Assembly: GCF_000283155.1 (NCBI RefSeq)
Contig: NW_004454182.1
Location: forward strand, 8,109,188 to 8,173,187
Length of the DNA: 64,000 bases
Reading direction: 5' to 3'
Source of the DNA: Ceratotherium simum simum
Taxonomy: Eukaryota > Chordata > Mammalia > Perissodactyla > Rhinocerotidae
Part shown: positions 12,001-27,000 of the stretch, piece after piece
Position numbering within the stretch: the first letter of the stretch is position 1
How the letters are laid out: every line of letters starts with the position of its first letter
Translations under genes and position numbers: made by a program
Notes under the pieces: model-generated
What the model saw: the letters and a program-made list of their open reading frames with translations, nothing else
What the model was told of the DNA's origin: nothing
Database searches by the model: none

Positions 12001-15000
12001 CCAAAAGAATTGAAAACAGGATCTTGATAAAATATTTGCACACCCATGTTCATTATTCACAATAGCCAAGGGGTAGATGGATAAATGGATAAAGAAAATG
12101 TCATATATACATACAATGGAATATTATTAGTCTTTAAAAAGGAGGAATTCTTGTCATACGTTACAACATGGATGAACTTTGAGAACATTATGCTAAGTGA
12201 AATAAGCTTGTCACAAAAAGAAAAATATTTCATGATTCCACTTACATGAGGTACCTAAAGTAGTCAAACAGAAACAGAAAGTAGAATGGTGGTTGGTAGG
12301 GGCTGGGGGGGCTAGAAATGGGAAATTGTTGTTTAATGGGTATACTGTAGAGTTTCAGTTTTGCAAGATGAAAAGTTCTGGACTAAGTTCATAACAAGGT
12401 GCATACACTTAAAACTACTGTTACTGTACACTTAAACATGGTTAAGATAGCAAATTTTATCTTTTTGTGTGCGTGTGTATTCTTTTTTTTTTTTTTTGTG
12501 AGGAAGATCAGCCCTGAGCTAACATCTGCCAATCCTCCTCGTTTTTCTTGCTGAGGAAGACTGGCCCTGGGCTAACATCCACGCCCATCTTCCTCTACTT
12601 TACATGGGACGCCACCACAGCATGGCTTGCCAAGCGGTGCGCGCCCGGGATCCAAACTGGTGAACCCCGGGCCGCTGCAGCAGAGCGTACGCACTTAACT
12701 GCTCGCGCCACCGGGCCAGCCCCTCTTTGTTCTTTTTTTTAACCTCAATTAAAAAGGAAATATTTCAACACTACACACCTACCAGAATGACCAAAAAAAA
12801 AGTGACAACACCAAATGCTGGCAATGATGCAGAGCATCTGGATCATTCATATACTGTGGAAACAGTTGGACAGTTGCTTATAAAACCAAACATGCCATTA
12901 CCATATGACCCAGCAAATGCACTCTTGGTCATTTATCCCAGAGAAATGGAAACTTACATTCACACAAAAAAACTGTATATGAATGTCGATGGTTGTGTAT
13001 TTGTAACTGCCAACAACTAGAGACAACCCAAATGTCCTTCAGTGGGTGAATGGTTAACCACGGTACATCCATACTGTGGACTACTACTTAACAATCAAAA
13101 GGAAGGGACTACTGATGGATGCACCAACGTGGATGAATCTCCAAAGAATTACACTGAGTGAAAAAAAAGCCAAAAGGTTACATACTGTATGACTTCTATT
13201 TATATAACATCTTGAAATGACGAAATTATAGAAATGGAGAACAGGTTAGTGGTTGCCACAGCTTAGAGAGGGTGCGGGAGGGTGAGAGAGAAATGGGTCT
13301 AGGTATAGAAGGGCAACAGAAGGACACAGGCAGCGGGACACAAAAGATCCTTGTGGTGATGGAACTAGTTTGTATCTTCACTGGCGGTGGATACATGAAC
13401 CATTATAAAATTGCACAGAACTAAACACAGACAAACGAGAATAAAACTGAGGAAATCTGAATAAGATCAGAGGATTGTATCAATATCAATATCCTGGTTG
13501 TCATATTGTACTATGGTTTTATGAGATGTTGTTACCACTGGGGGAAATTACATAAAAGGTACGTGGAATCTCTATTATTTCTTACAACTGCATGTGACTT
13601 TACAATTATCTAAAAAGAAAACACAACTAAAAAACAAATAAAGATGTAACTGGTTATAACACGCTGAATTAAAGAAAAAATTCATGAATAAAAAAGTATT
13701 TCTATACACCCATGTTCACTGCAGCATTAGTCACAACAGCCTAGGGGTGGAAGCTACTCAAACGTCCACTGATGGATGAATGGATAAACAAAATGTGGTA
13801 TATTCATACAATGGAATATTATTCATCCTTAAAAAAGAATGAAATTCTGACACATGCTACAACGTAGATGAACCTTGAGAACATTATGCTAAGTGAAATA
13901 AGCCAGTCACAAAAAGACAAGTACTGCATGATTCCATTTACATGAGGTACGTAAAGTAAACTCTTGGAAACAGAAAGTTGAATGAACGGTGGTTGCCAGG
14001 GGCTGGGAGGAGGGGGAAAGGGGAAATTGTTGTAATGGGTATACTGTAAAGTTTGTTTTGCAAGATGAAAAAGTTCCGGATATTTGTTGCACAACAATGT
14101 AATATACTTAACACTACTGAATTATATATTTAAAAATGGTTAAGATGGTAAATTTTGTTATGAGTATTTTATCGCAATTAAAAATTTTTAAATACCTCAG
14201 CCCCATCTTTAAAAAAATTATTTGTAACATAAATATGAAATCATGATTTTAAGATGTTAAAAATACATAAAAAGTTAGAAAAAATGGTCAGACCTTTCTG
14301 CATAGGGCTTATAATGATGACAAATTGGTGGATTCTAGCAATCACAATGGTGGTGGTCTACAGACGATACCCAGACACAGCTCTTTCAAATTCTAGTACC
14401 TTAAAAATCTGGTCACTTCCCTACCGATAATTAATTGAATCAGCTAGTGAATATTCTAAGTTTGTAATGTTTGCATTTCATGGCATATCTCTCTACTTAT
14501 ACACATTGATAATCTGCTTATAACCAGTAAGTTTATTAACAAAGAAACTATTCAGGTGTGAGTGCCAGGTATAGGATATTAAAAATAGCAGACTCTCAAA
14601 TAGTTAGTTAACTTGATTTTGAAAGAGTGAAGCTTTTCACGTGGTTGAGAACACTTTATGTCAAGAAAATAAAATGAGATCAGTGATTCGCCAGAATTAT
14701 TTGGTATGACACAAACACAAAAGTTTTAAAATTTTAAAAGTCTAATGAAAATACTAAGCCTCTTCTAAATCATTTCTTACATCAAGAACTTACTATGCTA
14801 AAAGGCAAGATAACAATGCCACTTTCCCTAAAACATCAGAAGTCTATAATAATCTTCCTTTAAACACAATCAAGATGGTCTTGGGTATGTTAAGGGAACT
14901 TCTGTACTCGTTTTAACGGCAAACCGGCTCTGGAACATGCAGTACAGAAGAATAAAACAGACACTTCCTACAATGATAATGATGAGTTAGCGTGACAGGC

Positions 15001-18000
15001 TGGCTCCTTTTCCCAAAATCAGCCTCTGAAGAACTACAAAGGGACAACTCCCCAAAATGGAGAACGCTGTGAAAACTCCTGAGGGCTGAGGCAAAGAGGT
15101 GTTTAGAACAGGTGAATTGGTGTGACGAGTGGTGACTGTGGCCCAGGGTGGGTAAAGAGCTGTTGAGGCTGGCTCCTGCTTCTTCCCCAGCACTGATTCT
15201 CACAAATCGTGCCTCCCTGACACTGCAGCACCGTGTCCCCTGTAAACCCCCTGCCAAATCCCCCAGGGCTGGAGAATGAAAATCTAAGGAGTATATCTAC
15301 TCTCAATGCTACTTATCTCTGGTGGGCAAAGGGTGAAGTCCTGCCCTGACAGGTGATTTTGTGGGATGAGTGACAGAGGCTTCCCACCCTAGGACTCATC
15401 CACCCCCATCCCTTGCACTCACGGGAACTGACAGGGATCGAGGTTGGGCCTTCCCTTATACACACTGTCTGACAGAGAAGCTGACAGCCCCAAGGAAAAA
15501 TAAGCTCATAGGCTTGAGTAACACGACACTGGAGGAACACAACCACTTCAAAGGGCAAACAATTTTTAGACCATAAATTCAACCAGAAGCAGGTATTTCA
15601 CAATAGTTGATACAGTCATTTGAAATTAGTCTAATAAGTATTCTAAAGAAGATATTAGCAACATAAAACATGAACATAAGACATAAAAAAGAACCAAACA
15701 AATATTAGATATAAAACTAAAATAGCTAAATAAAGAACTCAGTAGATGGGATAAGTGGCAGAATAGATATATCTGAGAGATAAATTAGCAAATTTCTGAT
15801 TTCTAGATTGAGGAAATCTCCTAGAAGAATGAAGCAAAAGACAATGATATAAAAATAGAGAGGACAAAAATATTTTTAATTTTTGGAATTGAAAAAGAAC
15901 CTTAGATTGAAAAAGTCAGATCCAATATAGTGAAATTTAAGAATATCAGAGACAAAATATTCTAAAAGCTTATATAGAGAAAGAGCAGATCATATACAAC
16001 AAAACAAGACTTAGACATCAAATTTTTCAAATCAACACTAGATGCAAAAGAAGACGAAGGAATAGTGATTCCAAAGTATTTAAGGAAATGATTTAGAAGG
16101 CAGAATATTATATCCAGCTACACTCATTCAAATTCAAAGCCATGATCAAAATAATCAGAAGGATTTAAAAATGTTACAACATAAAGAGCCACAATGAAAA
16201 GTGTTGGATGAAGCATTTAAATAAGAGAAGAGATATATCCAGAGGATGTTGCAAGGAATATATGAAGTAAAGGTGATCAAATAAATACCTTAGTAACATC
16301 TGTCGCTGTCTTAGAGTGCGAGAGAGAGAGAAGATAAAAAAGAAAATTTATCTTAACCCAGAATTAAAAGTGTCTAGGTATTATAAATCTGATGGAGTTT
16401 GGGGTGGAGGAAAGGGAGAGAAGACCAAGAGATTAACAGAGCTTGCCAAAGTTTTAATCTTATTAGTGGGGAGTTATAAATTCTATTTTTAAAAAAAAGT
16501 TAGAAAAGATTAAAAACATCAAAAAATAGAACAAAAATTTAAATAAGTAAAAACAATATATCAATACATTCTTCCAAATATATTGATAATTACAATAAAT
16601 GTAAATGGACTAAAGTCAATGGTTGAAATTCAAAGATGGACACGTGGGATTTAAAAAAGATTTTATAAGAAATAAAGTTTAAGGTCAAAGATTGGAAGTT
16701 AAAAAAATAAAAAGAATGTATAATCTGGCAAACGCTAGCAAAGAAATTTAGTGACACTATATTAGTATCAGATAAAATAGATTTTAAGACAAAAGAATTT
16801 TTAGGAATGGAGAGGGTCACTACACAAGGATAAAATGTTCAGTCTACAAGACAGAGCAATTTTAAACATGATGCACTAATAAAATAGTCTCTAAATACAT
16901 ATAAGCATAAATTGGTGGAAGTACCAGGAAAAACAATAATATTGATTCTACATAGATCCAATAATTAGAGAGTCTACATAGACACACTAATTAGAGATTC
17001 CCCATGGCTTATGAGCTAGGCCATAAAGAAAGCCCCCAAATTTCAAAAAAAATAGGTATCACCAGTCCATGAAATGTGACCACAATATATTTAAGTTAGG
17101 TTAATACAAAAACATAAATTAAAAAGTCACATATTTGGACATACAAAAACATACTACTAAATAATTCACAAGATTAAAGAAAAAATTATAATGGAAATGT
17201 AAAAATATGTAAAACTAAATGATAATGAAAATACTACATATCAAAAGCTGTGGGTGAGCAAAAGTGGGGCTTCATGAGAAATTTCTTAGGTATATATATC
17301 ACAGCATCAAAACACTTACTTATACTCTAGGAGGGTTTTCTCAAATGCAGACAAAACAACATCTAACTCCATGATGTCACTGGTTTTCTTTCCTTTTAGA
17401 CACCAAATATGTACACAATCGGAGATATCTAGAATATTAAGATAAGTCAATTTAATATACCGATTATCAATAACTTGGTTCTAGGTCCAGCGATCTGAAA
17501 GCCTACAACAAAAATTGTCCCACCAAATTGCTAAAAATAGCTACAGGTGAAGAAGCATACAGGCGACATACTCACTTCTTCCTATCTCAGTGCATAGTCT
17601 CACAAACCCGTCTACACTGTCACTCGCTAACTGCTGTCTTTTAATTGTTGATAGAGCTCTTCTTTGTTAACTGTATTTTCTTAATTTTAATCTATCAAAT
17701 AGGCCACTATTGGTGGTTATTTTTGGGTGATGGAATTGTAGGTGATTTTACCTTCCTTCCATACCCTCTAAATTTTCTAAAATAAACATATTTTTATAAC
17801 AAGAAAAATACATAACTTATCTTTAAAGGAACTGAATGGAGGGGCCGGCCCAGTGGCGCAAGCGGTTAAGTGCGCACGCTCCGCTACAGCGGCCTGGGGT
17901 TTGCTGGTTCAGATCCCAGGCGCGCACCGACACACCACTTGTTAAGAACTGCTGTGGTGGCGTCCCATATAAAGTAGAGGAAGATGGGCACGGATGTTAG

Positions 18001-21000
18001 CCCAGGGCCAGTCTTCCTCAGCAAAAAAAGAGGAGGATTGGCAGATGCTAGCACAGGGTTGATCCTCCTCACAAAAAAAAAAAAAAAAGAACTGAATGGA
18101 ATCGAGAAAATGCTTTATCCTCCAAACATTTTTCAATAAACTTTTTATTTGTGTCAATAAAAATGATGCAGAATAACATGGATGAATCTCAAAAAAAAGT
18201 TATGCCAAGTGAAAGAAGCCTTATACAAAGCAGTACATATTATGTGATATATGAAAACAGTATATATACAATGTGATGAAAAATTGAAATGGATTAATTG
18301 ATAGCTGATAAAACAAGTACAATAAAATTTAATAGTAAAATCTAAATGGTAGGCATATGAATATATACTATAAAATTCTTTCACCTTTGTTGTATGTTGA
18401 AAATTTTCACGAAAGATGTTGGAAAAAATCAGTTACTCCAAAGTCACATATTTTAACTTTTTAAAGTGGCAATTTTACATACTTACAATTGACTACTTTA
18501 ACAAATTAAGAAATATGTTTTTTTAAATGAGATTCTTGAATGATTGTCAAATATAAAACACAATTCTGTACCTGAGTCTATGGATTCACGTCTTGGTTTC
18601 TTCCTTTTGCCATGAAATATCTTCTCCTTTCTCTGAGTTTTCTACAAAAAAAAAAAAAAAACACGGCAAAGAATTTTATTTAAGAAAAGTTTTCTTTCTC
18701 TTAAAACATAATGATTAAGAAGACAATATTATGAAACACTGTCAGTTAATATTTTAGCTATAATTCTCATTTACTTCTAAGTTAATGTATTAATTGTATA
18801 AATTATCTAAATTAATATAAGGGAACATTAAAAAAATTAAACTGTCTCAAAATAAAAAGTAATTAAAACTTTCAGTTGGCTTTTAAAAGTGGTTGCTTTG
18901 GAGGAAGGTGAAGTTTTACATTATTTAAGATAATAATGTATGGAATCAGCTCAATTTCTGCTCCCAGCTATGATGAAGTAACAGCTTCTGAACTAGCTCT
19001 ATTGCCATAAACAACCATAAAATGGGAGAATGAGGGTGACAACTTTATTCAGGCATTGGGCAATAGGCAAAACAAGACTGGGGAACTCAGAAGGTGAACG
19101 CTATGCCCTGCCCCTCCAGACTGGGGGACCACTTCCAGACGGCAGCACAGCAAGCTACGTCCAAGCAAAGCATGGTAATCCTACTCCGCTGAGCAGGCAG
19201 AAGTCAGAGTACAGCAGCTGAAGCACTTGGAATAAGCTGCTCAGAGGAGAGCATCAGATGTCCAGGTGGAGGGTCCCCAAAATCCTTGACTGAGTACTCC
19301 ACATGTGCAGGGTGAGACTATATCAAGTTTACTAGAAAGCGGCTATCATGGGGTTAATAATATAACAGGTAATACAGGACAAGCAATGCTGGTGGAAATT
19401 AGATGCACAAAATGCAGAGACCTCATTAATGACTATTTAACACTGTCTATCTAGCTGAGCTAGCAGAAACTTAGGGGTAAGAACCATACTCTAGAGCATG
19501 CAAACTCAAACAGGGCAATATTGTTCCCAAAGCCTGGGGGGGTGGGGGGGAGTCTATTCCTTGTTTCCTCCAGCTTTGGTGGCTGTGGCATTCCTTAGCT
19601 TGAGGTCACATTACTTCAATCTCTGCCTCCATCTTCACATTGCCTGCTCCTTGTGTGTGTCTGTCTAACCTCCCTCTGCCTCTCCTATAAGGGTACTTGT
19701 GATGATATTCACAGGCCACCCTCAAAACCCAGGATAATCTCCTGGAGTTAGGACCTGGACATATCTTTGGTGGGCATCATTCAGCCCACCACATATGGGC
19801 TTAACCACAGATTGTAAATGGCAAAAGAATGGTCAGTGAAATTGTAGACAAAGCAATAAAAATTTATCCAATTTGCAGATCAGAAATAAAAAGAATTTAA
19901 AAAAAACAATCAGAGAGTCTTAGGAACCTGTGTGACAATACCAAATGACCCAAAATACGTATAATAAGAGTTCCAAAAGAAGAAAAGAGTGAGCGTGGAA
20001 TAGAAAAATTATATTTGAAGAAATAATGACTGAAATTTTCTCCAACTTACAGATCCAAGAAGCTCAGTAAACTCCAAAGCAAGATAAAAACATATCTAGG
20101 CATATCATAGTTAAAATGCCAAAAACCAAAGAAAAAGAGAAAATCTTGACAGCAGCCAGAGAAAACGGACATAATCAATATACATGGGAACAAAGACAAA
20201 TCTCAGAGACTTCTCATCGGAAACAATAGAAACCAGAAGACAACAGAATGACATAGTTAAAGAGCTGAGGAAAAAACTGTCAACCCAGAATTCCATATCC
20301 AGTGAATATATCTTTAAAAACAGGGTGAATAATGACACTTTCAGCTAAACAAAATTTGAAAGAATTTATACCAGCAGACCTGCACTGCACTAAAAGAAAC
20401 GCTACAGGATGTTCTTAAGGCTGAAGAGAAAAGATATCAGATGGAAACTCAGATCTACAGGAAAGAGATAAGAGAAGTGGAAAAGAAAAATAAGTGGGTA
20501 AAAATAAAAACTACATATTTTTTTCTTCTCATAATTTCCTTAAAAGACAACTGTTTCAAGCAAAAATGACAACATTGTAAGGTTAGGTTTATAAGGTGTG
20601 TAGAAGTAAAATACGACAAAAATAGCACAGAGGATGATGGATGGACAAATGAAACTATAATATTGTCATGTAACAACATTCAAGTAGTGGGAAATAGTTA
20701 ATTGTCATGAAGTACAATGTACGAAGTGGTAACACGTTGATTCTAAATAGACTTTGCTAATTGAAGGGTTCATATTTTCAATCGAGGAGTAATCACTAAA
20801 AAATTAAGAGGTATAGCTAAGAAGACAAAAGAGGAAAGAAAATGGAATACCAAGATATATTCAATTAATCCAAACTTAGCAACAGAGGGACAAAAAACAA
20901 CCCAAGGGAAAAATGGAAAATAATAAGTAGGATGGAGACTTGAACCTAATCATATTTAAAGTTACATCAAACATAAATGGACATTTGGAGGGTCAAGAGA

Positions 21001-24000
21001 GGGACAAAACAGAAGAGATGAACAGAAAATAGAAACATAACAGACTTAAACCTAACCATATCAATAACTACATCACAAGTAAATGAACTAAACATTCCAA
21101 TTACAACGTAAAGACTGTCAAACTGGATAACTATTTGCTGTTCTACAAGAGATACACTTTAAGTTTAAAGACAAAACCAGGAGCATCACAGCTGAATCAG
21201 ATGTTCCTTGTTTGTGTCTCCCACCTCAACAACAATTTGGAATCCACCCACAAATAAAAGCGCCTTTATGGGAGCTGTGGGATCCAGCACCATATGTCAA
21301 GGGACCCATGACATATGGGAGGAGTCTTGCCCACCCATGCATTGGGTAATAGGCATACAGACCTCTGTCTTGGCTATGGACCCCGCAGTTGCCTGTGAAC
21401 TGGCTCTAGCCTCTCTCAGCCACAGTCTGGGAGCTCCTGGAAAACACCACCTTAGACAATCACTCATGGATGAGAAAGACTCTGTAGAAGTCCAGGTTTC
21501 CAGAGGAGAAGTTCTGGTACATGGTTGGAGCAAAAAAAATACAGGTTTGGACATACTGGAGAGGGTAAGAGGAACAGTTTGACTACCTGCATGAGCCCTC
21601 CCCCACGGCAGCACAGCTTAGGGCCAAGACAGATCTTCTTGGCCCGAGATTTCTCCTGTGGGGTAAAGTGAGAGCATGTGAGCAAGAGCCCGGCTTCCCC
21701 AGCTGTGTGCCAAGCTGCCAAAGAGACTCATGCCTCTCTCACCTCATCCAGAACACTGGGTCATGAGCTGCATGACTGGGGGCGGGAAAAGGCTGCAAGA
21801 GTGGCACAAAGGACACTCAGAGGGCATTAAAGGGATGCAGATCCTAACTGAATTGCGGATTTCATCAAGAAGGCCACCCATGAGCTGCTAGGAATGACTT
21901 GCCTGTGTATCCCAACTGGCCCATGAGCACCCCCAGAGCTCCATGCCTCACCAATACACACCCCCACCCTGTGGTCAACTCCCTATGCACACTCCTGATG
22001 GTAACACAAGAGGGAGCTTTGCCAGGTGGCTAGTAACCACACACAAAAAGTCAGCTTGAATCTGTGGGCCAGGGAGACACTACAAACTTGAGCTTTAGTA
22101 CCACCTTTGGGAAAACAAAATAGAGGCTGTCACACTCAGCCTGGTGTGTTACAAGATCAAGAGAAAGCAAACAGCTTAAGAACTCTGCCACAAGAGGGAG
22201 CAAGAAGCATGGAGAAGGTGTACCCACCCATAGAAGGTCTGAGAAAGTCTCAGAATCCCTAGGGCTGATGGAAGGTACTTCTCTCCCAAAGGCAGTTAGT
22301 AAGGATGGGAGGAGGTGACTGCTACTTCAAATGTGAAGACAGAAACGCAAAACTTCAAGGAACATGAGAAATCAAGCAAACATGACACCAAAGGATCACA
22401 ATAATCTTCCAGTAATCAATCTCAAAGACATGAGATCTGCAATTTTACCAATAAAGAATTCAACATAGCTGTTTTAAGGAAATGCAATGAGCTACAAGAA
22501 AACACAGAAAGACAATTCAACAAAATCAGGAAAACAAGACATGAACAAAATGAGAAGTTTAACAAAGAGACAGAAATCACTAAAAAGAGCCAAACAGAAA
22601 TTCTGGAGCTGAAGAATACAATGAATTAAATGAAAAATGCAACAGAGAGCAACAACATCAGAATGAATCAAGCAGAAGAAATAATCTATGAGTTAGAAGA
22701 CAGGAACTTTGATATTATCCAATCAGAAAAACACAAAGAAAAAACTGAAAAAGAGTGAAGACAGCCTACATTATCTATGGGATACCAACAAAAGAAACAA
22801 CTTGCAAATTATTGGAGTTCCTGAAGAAGAGAGGGAGAAGGGGGCAGAAAGCTTATTTAAAAAAATAATGGCTGAGAACTTCCCAAATCTGGTGAGAGAT
22901 TTGGACATCTAAGTTCTGAAGCTCATAGGTCACTAAACAAACTTAACCAAAAGAGATCCTCTCCAAGACACGGTATAATAAAATCATCAAAAATCAAAGA
23001 CAAAGAGAGAATCTTAAAAGCAGCAAGAGAAAAGAAGCTTGAAACTTACAAGGGAACCCCTGTAAGGCTATCGGTGAATTTCTCAGCAGAAACCTAACAG
23101 GACAGGAGAGACGGGGAGGATACATTCGAAAGGCTGAAAGAAAAAAACTGCCAACCAAGAATAGTCTATCTGGCACAGTTATCCTTCAGAAATGAAGGAG
23201 AGATAAAGACTTTCACTAGTAAACAAAAGCTGAGGGAGTTTATCACAACTAGACTTGCCTTACAAGAAATGCAGGAAGGAGATCTTTAAGTTGAAATGAA
23301 AGGCTGCTAATGTGTAATATGAAAATATACAACACACTGGTAAAGGTAAGTATATAGTCAAATTCAGAACACACTAATACTGTAATACAGTGGTGTGTTA
23401 ACCACTTAACTCTAGTATAAAGGTCAAAGGACGAGTACTAAAAGATAGTTATAGTTACAATAATTTGTTAATGAATACACAGTAGAAAAAGAGGTAAATT
23501 GTGACATCAAAAACAAAAAAGGGTAGAGTAAAAGGGTAGAGTTTTTACATGCAATCAAAGTTAGGTGGTCATCAGCATAAAATAAGACTGTTACATATAT
23601 TATAAAACTATTTTATATACAACTATAAATATGTATATGTCTTATGTAAGCCTCACGGTAACAACAAAGCAAAAACCTACAGTAAATTTACAAGAGATAG
23701 AAAATCAAAGCTTACCACTACAGGAAATCATCAATTCACAAAGAAAGACAGCAAGAGAGGAAGAAAGGAACAAGGAAACTACAAAATAGCCAGAAAACAA
23801 TAAGATGGCATTAGAAAGTCCTTACTTATCAATAATTACTCTAAATGTAAATGGATTGAATTCTCCAATCAAAAGGCATAGAGTGGCTGGATGGATAAAA
23901 AAAAAAAAAGACCCAACTATACAATGCAAGAGGCTCACTTCAGCTGTAAGGACACACATAGGCTCAAAGTGAAGGGATGGAAAAACATGTTCCATGCAAG

Positions 24001-27000
24001 TAGAAACTGAAAGAGAGGAGGGATAGCTATAATTATATCAGACAAAATAGACTTTAAGCCAAAAACGGTAACAAGAGACAAAGAAGGTTATTATATAATG
24101 ATAAAGGGGTCAATTCATCAAGAAGATATAACAATCATAAGTGTATATATATATATATATATATGCACCCAACATTGAAGCACCTAAATATATTAAGCAA
24201 TACTAACAGATATGAAGGGAGAAAGACAACAACAGAGTAATAACAGGGACCTTCAATATCCTACTCTTTTTTTTTGTGATTCCTCAAAAAATTAAAAACA
24301 GAACTAGATATATGATCTGGCAATCCCACTTCTGGGTACATACCCAAAAGGAACGAAAACATTTTCAATCAACTTTTTCTTATATCCAAGGGGATGGCAG
24401 ACACTCTCTTACTGGCTGACTTTCTGTTGCCAGGGTCTCCTCTTCAACAGAGGACTCTGCACTAAGGGGTCCTACCTTTGTACGAGTGACCGATGCCCCC
24501 GGTTTCTCTGCAGGTTCTGAAGATGCTGCAGCTGGAACAGCTTCAGGTTGTTGTGGACTTGTTTTCTCCGCTGGTTTAACTTTTCTTCTTATATCACTTT
24601 CTTCACTGCTTTCAGATTCATCACTAATGGGCTTGAGTTTTCTTTCTGACTATGTCAAGAAAACAGCATTACTGGTTTAGAAAATACAAATGCCTATGAT
24701 TCTTATTGTAATAGTAGATTACTGTCAAGTCCACATGTCTCATTGCTAAACTTCAAGACTGCACACAGCAGGAAGATGGCAACATGATTAGTGGATAGGA
24801 TGGGACATCCAGATTAAAGAGCTCCAAATAAACACTCCCAACAACACTCCGCCTTTGTTAAATCACAGTCTAAACACATTACATGTACACTATGAAAACT
24901 GACATGGTACGTAGAAATTTGAGACCTCTGTAATGAAAAATGCTTCAGATATAAAAATATTTCACTTTTTATTATAAAAGTATCTTCTAAAACAATATTC
25001 TTTCTCTTTGTTGCGATAGAACATTTTCTCTATTTGCATCCAATCTAAACGGGATATGAAATATTTTACAGAACATTTTCTCTGCTTGCATCCAATCTAA
25101 AGAGGATATGAAATATCTTACAAATTAAGATAGAAAACACTCCTACATACCTTTCTTGCGCTAATTATCACAGACTCGTTTTCACTTGCTTCAATTTCAG
25201 AAGTGTTCGAACTGTACCAAAGAACAAGCCATCAATATCTTGCACACATTTCATTTTTATTCACGTATGTCTCCCATAAGTTGCTTGTCCAACAGAAAAC
25301 AAGCTCAATGTAATGAGATTTCCCCCTTGTCATGGGCAGGCCTGCCACCTTCCCAGATTTGCTGGTCATCTCCCACATCTTCCCACACCCAGGCCACATC
25401 AGCTTATCCTTGGCAGGCAGCTAAGCGTCCCATTACTGCAGCACCTCGTGGTTGTGTCTGAGCACTGCACCTTCCTCCATGTAACCACTTCCAGGTGGAT
25501 GGGCCATCATTTGTACTAAAAGCGAATCCACAGACACCAGGCCCATCATTAGGAGACATAACAGGAATACCTTCTTTTTTCCTTTGAAAAGGAAAAAATA
25601 ACCCTAAACTTCCGATGAAACATAAGAGTTCTTTCATTTTTTCATTCAGTTCAATACAACAAATATTTATTTAACACCAATCTCAAAATACAAAAGCACA
25701 GTGAATAAAATTATTTTAAAAATGAGAAGCCTTCCTTCAATGGGTTCGCTGTCTAGTAGGAAGGCCAGAGACAGCGCGGGCCTGGTCATTTCTGCCCCAT
25801 ACAGGACTCCTCTGATGGGCACTCTGTCCTCCAGAGTTCCCCAGTGGGTCGGCAGGAACTGCGAGAGCTGCATTGTAGTCCGAGGCCACTTCGGCCCAGT
25901 CCTGACTCTTCCCCCTTTCACTTTCATAGGTATTACCACAAAGGCTCTTCAATTCTTACTCTGCCTCAGTGTCTACTTACCCGAGGATCCAAACTGGCAC
26001 AGATGCCGTCTATGCCATGCATACAGGCAATGCGAGGCTCTTAAAAGGTGGGAGGCATGACAGTGAGATAAGACTTGCATTCTAGAAAGATCACGCTGGA
26101 AGCTGTGTGAGCAGGTGGGTGGACCAGAGGAGAAAGAGCGATTCCGGAAACAAGGAGACCAGGCAGGAAACTACTGCAGGAGTGCTGGTGAGGGTAGCAG
26201 GTGCCTAACCTACAGCAGCTGCAGGCAGGTGGCAGGGCTACAGAGAGGGAAAAGTAGATGCTCCAGGCAGTCACAGGCTCGGACAAACAGGATCGGTCAG
26301 AGAGCAGAAGATACCAGGAATGACTCCCAGATTGCTTTTTTGGGTGACTAGGTGACAGCAGGCCCATTAACATAGAAAACACCAGAGGAGCTTGTTGACA
26401 CTGGACGAGGGAGAAAAGGACTGAGCTTGGTTTTGCCTTTGCTGAGTCTGAGGTGCCTGCAGGCATCTAGGGAAAATGGCCAAGATGCAGGACGTCTTGG
26501 GCCTTGTGAGAAAGGCCGGGTGACAGAGCGACCTGGTGAACAGCGGCATACGGGTAATTAAAACCCTGAGAGTAACGGGGTGGGGGGGGTGGAGAGGAGA
26601 GGGCGAAGAGCAGAATCGCTACATGTAAAGAGGAGAGAGGGAGGGAGAAGGTCTAGGAAGGAAGAACAGAACATCCTCGGTGAGGATTTGGGGCCTGGAT
26701 GATGATGCCTCCATGAGACCTAGGAAATGTTGCTGGTCTCTCTCTCTCTCCAGAGCAACCTTTCTGCCCTGACTTCCTTTTGTATCCACATACAAACCCT
26801 GTCTAACCCAAACATTTTTTGTTTGGACTTATCACACCACCAAAACCAAGATTACCAGGAATGTCCATACTGTTAAATGCAGTGCACGTGTACAGTTCTT
26901 ACCTTACTTGCTTTTCAACTGCACTTGACCCCCCGATACACATGCATGCACACACGTGCACACACGCACGCACACAATCCCCCCACTACTCTGAACAAAC

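Noticed and set aside
22185..22205. CTCF-like CCACAAGAGGGAG in the L1 5'UTR
   Set aside because: Two mismatches to the core consensus and within an L1; too weak to list.
26041..26466. Minus-strand frame of 141 residues
   Set aside because: It lies in an L2-like tract and shows no domain, splice or family support.
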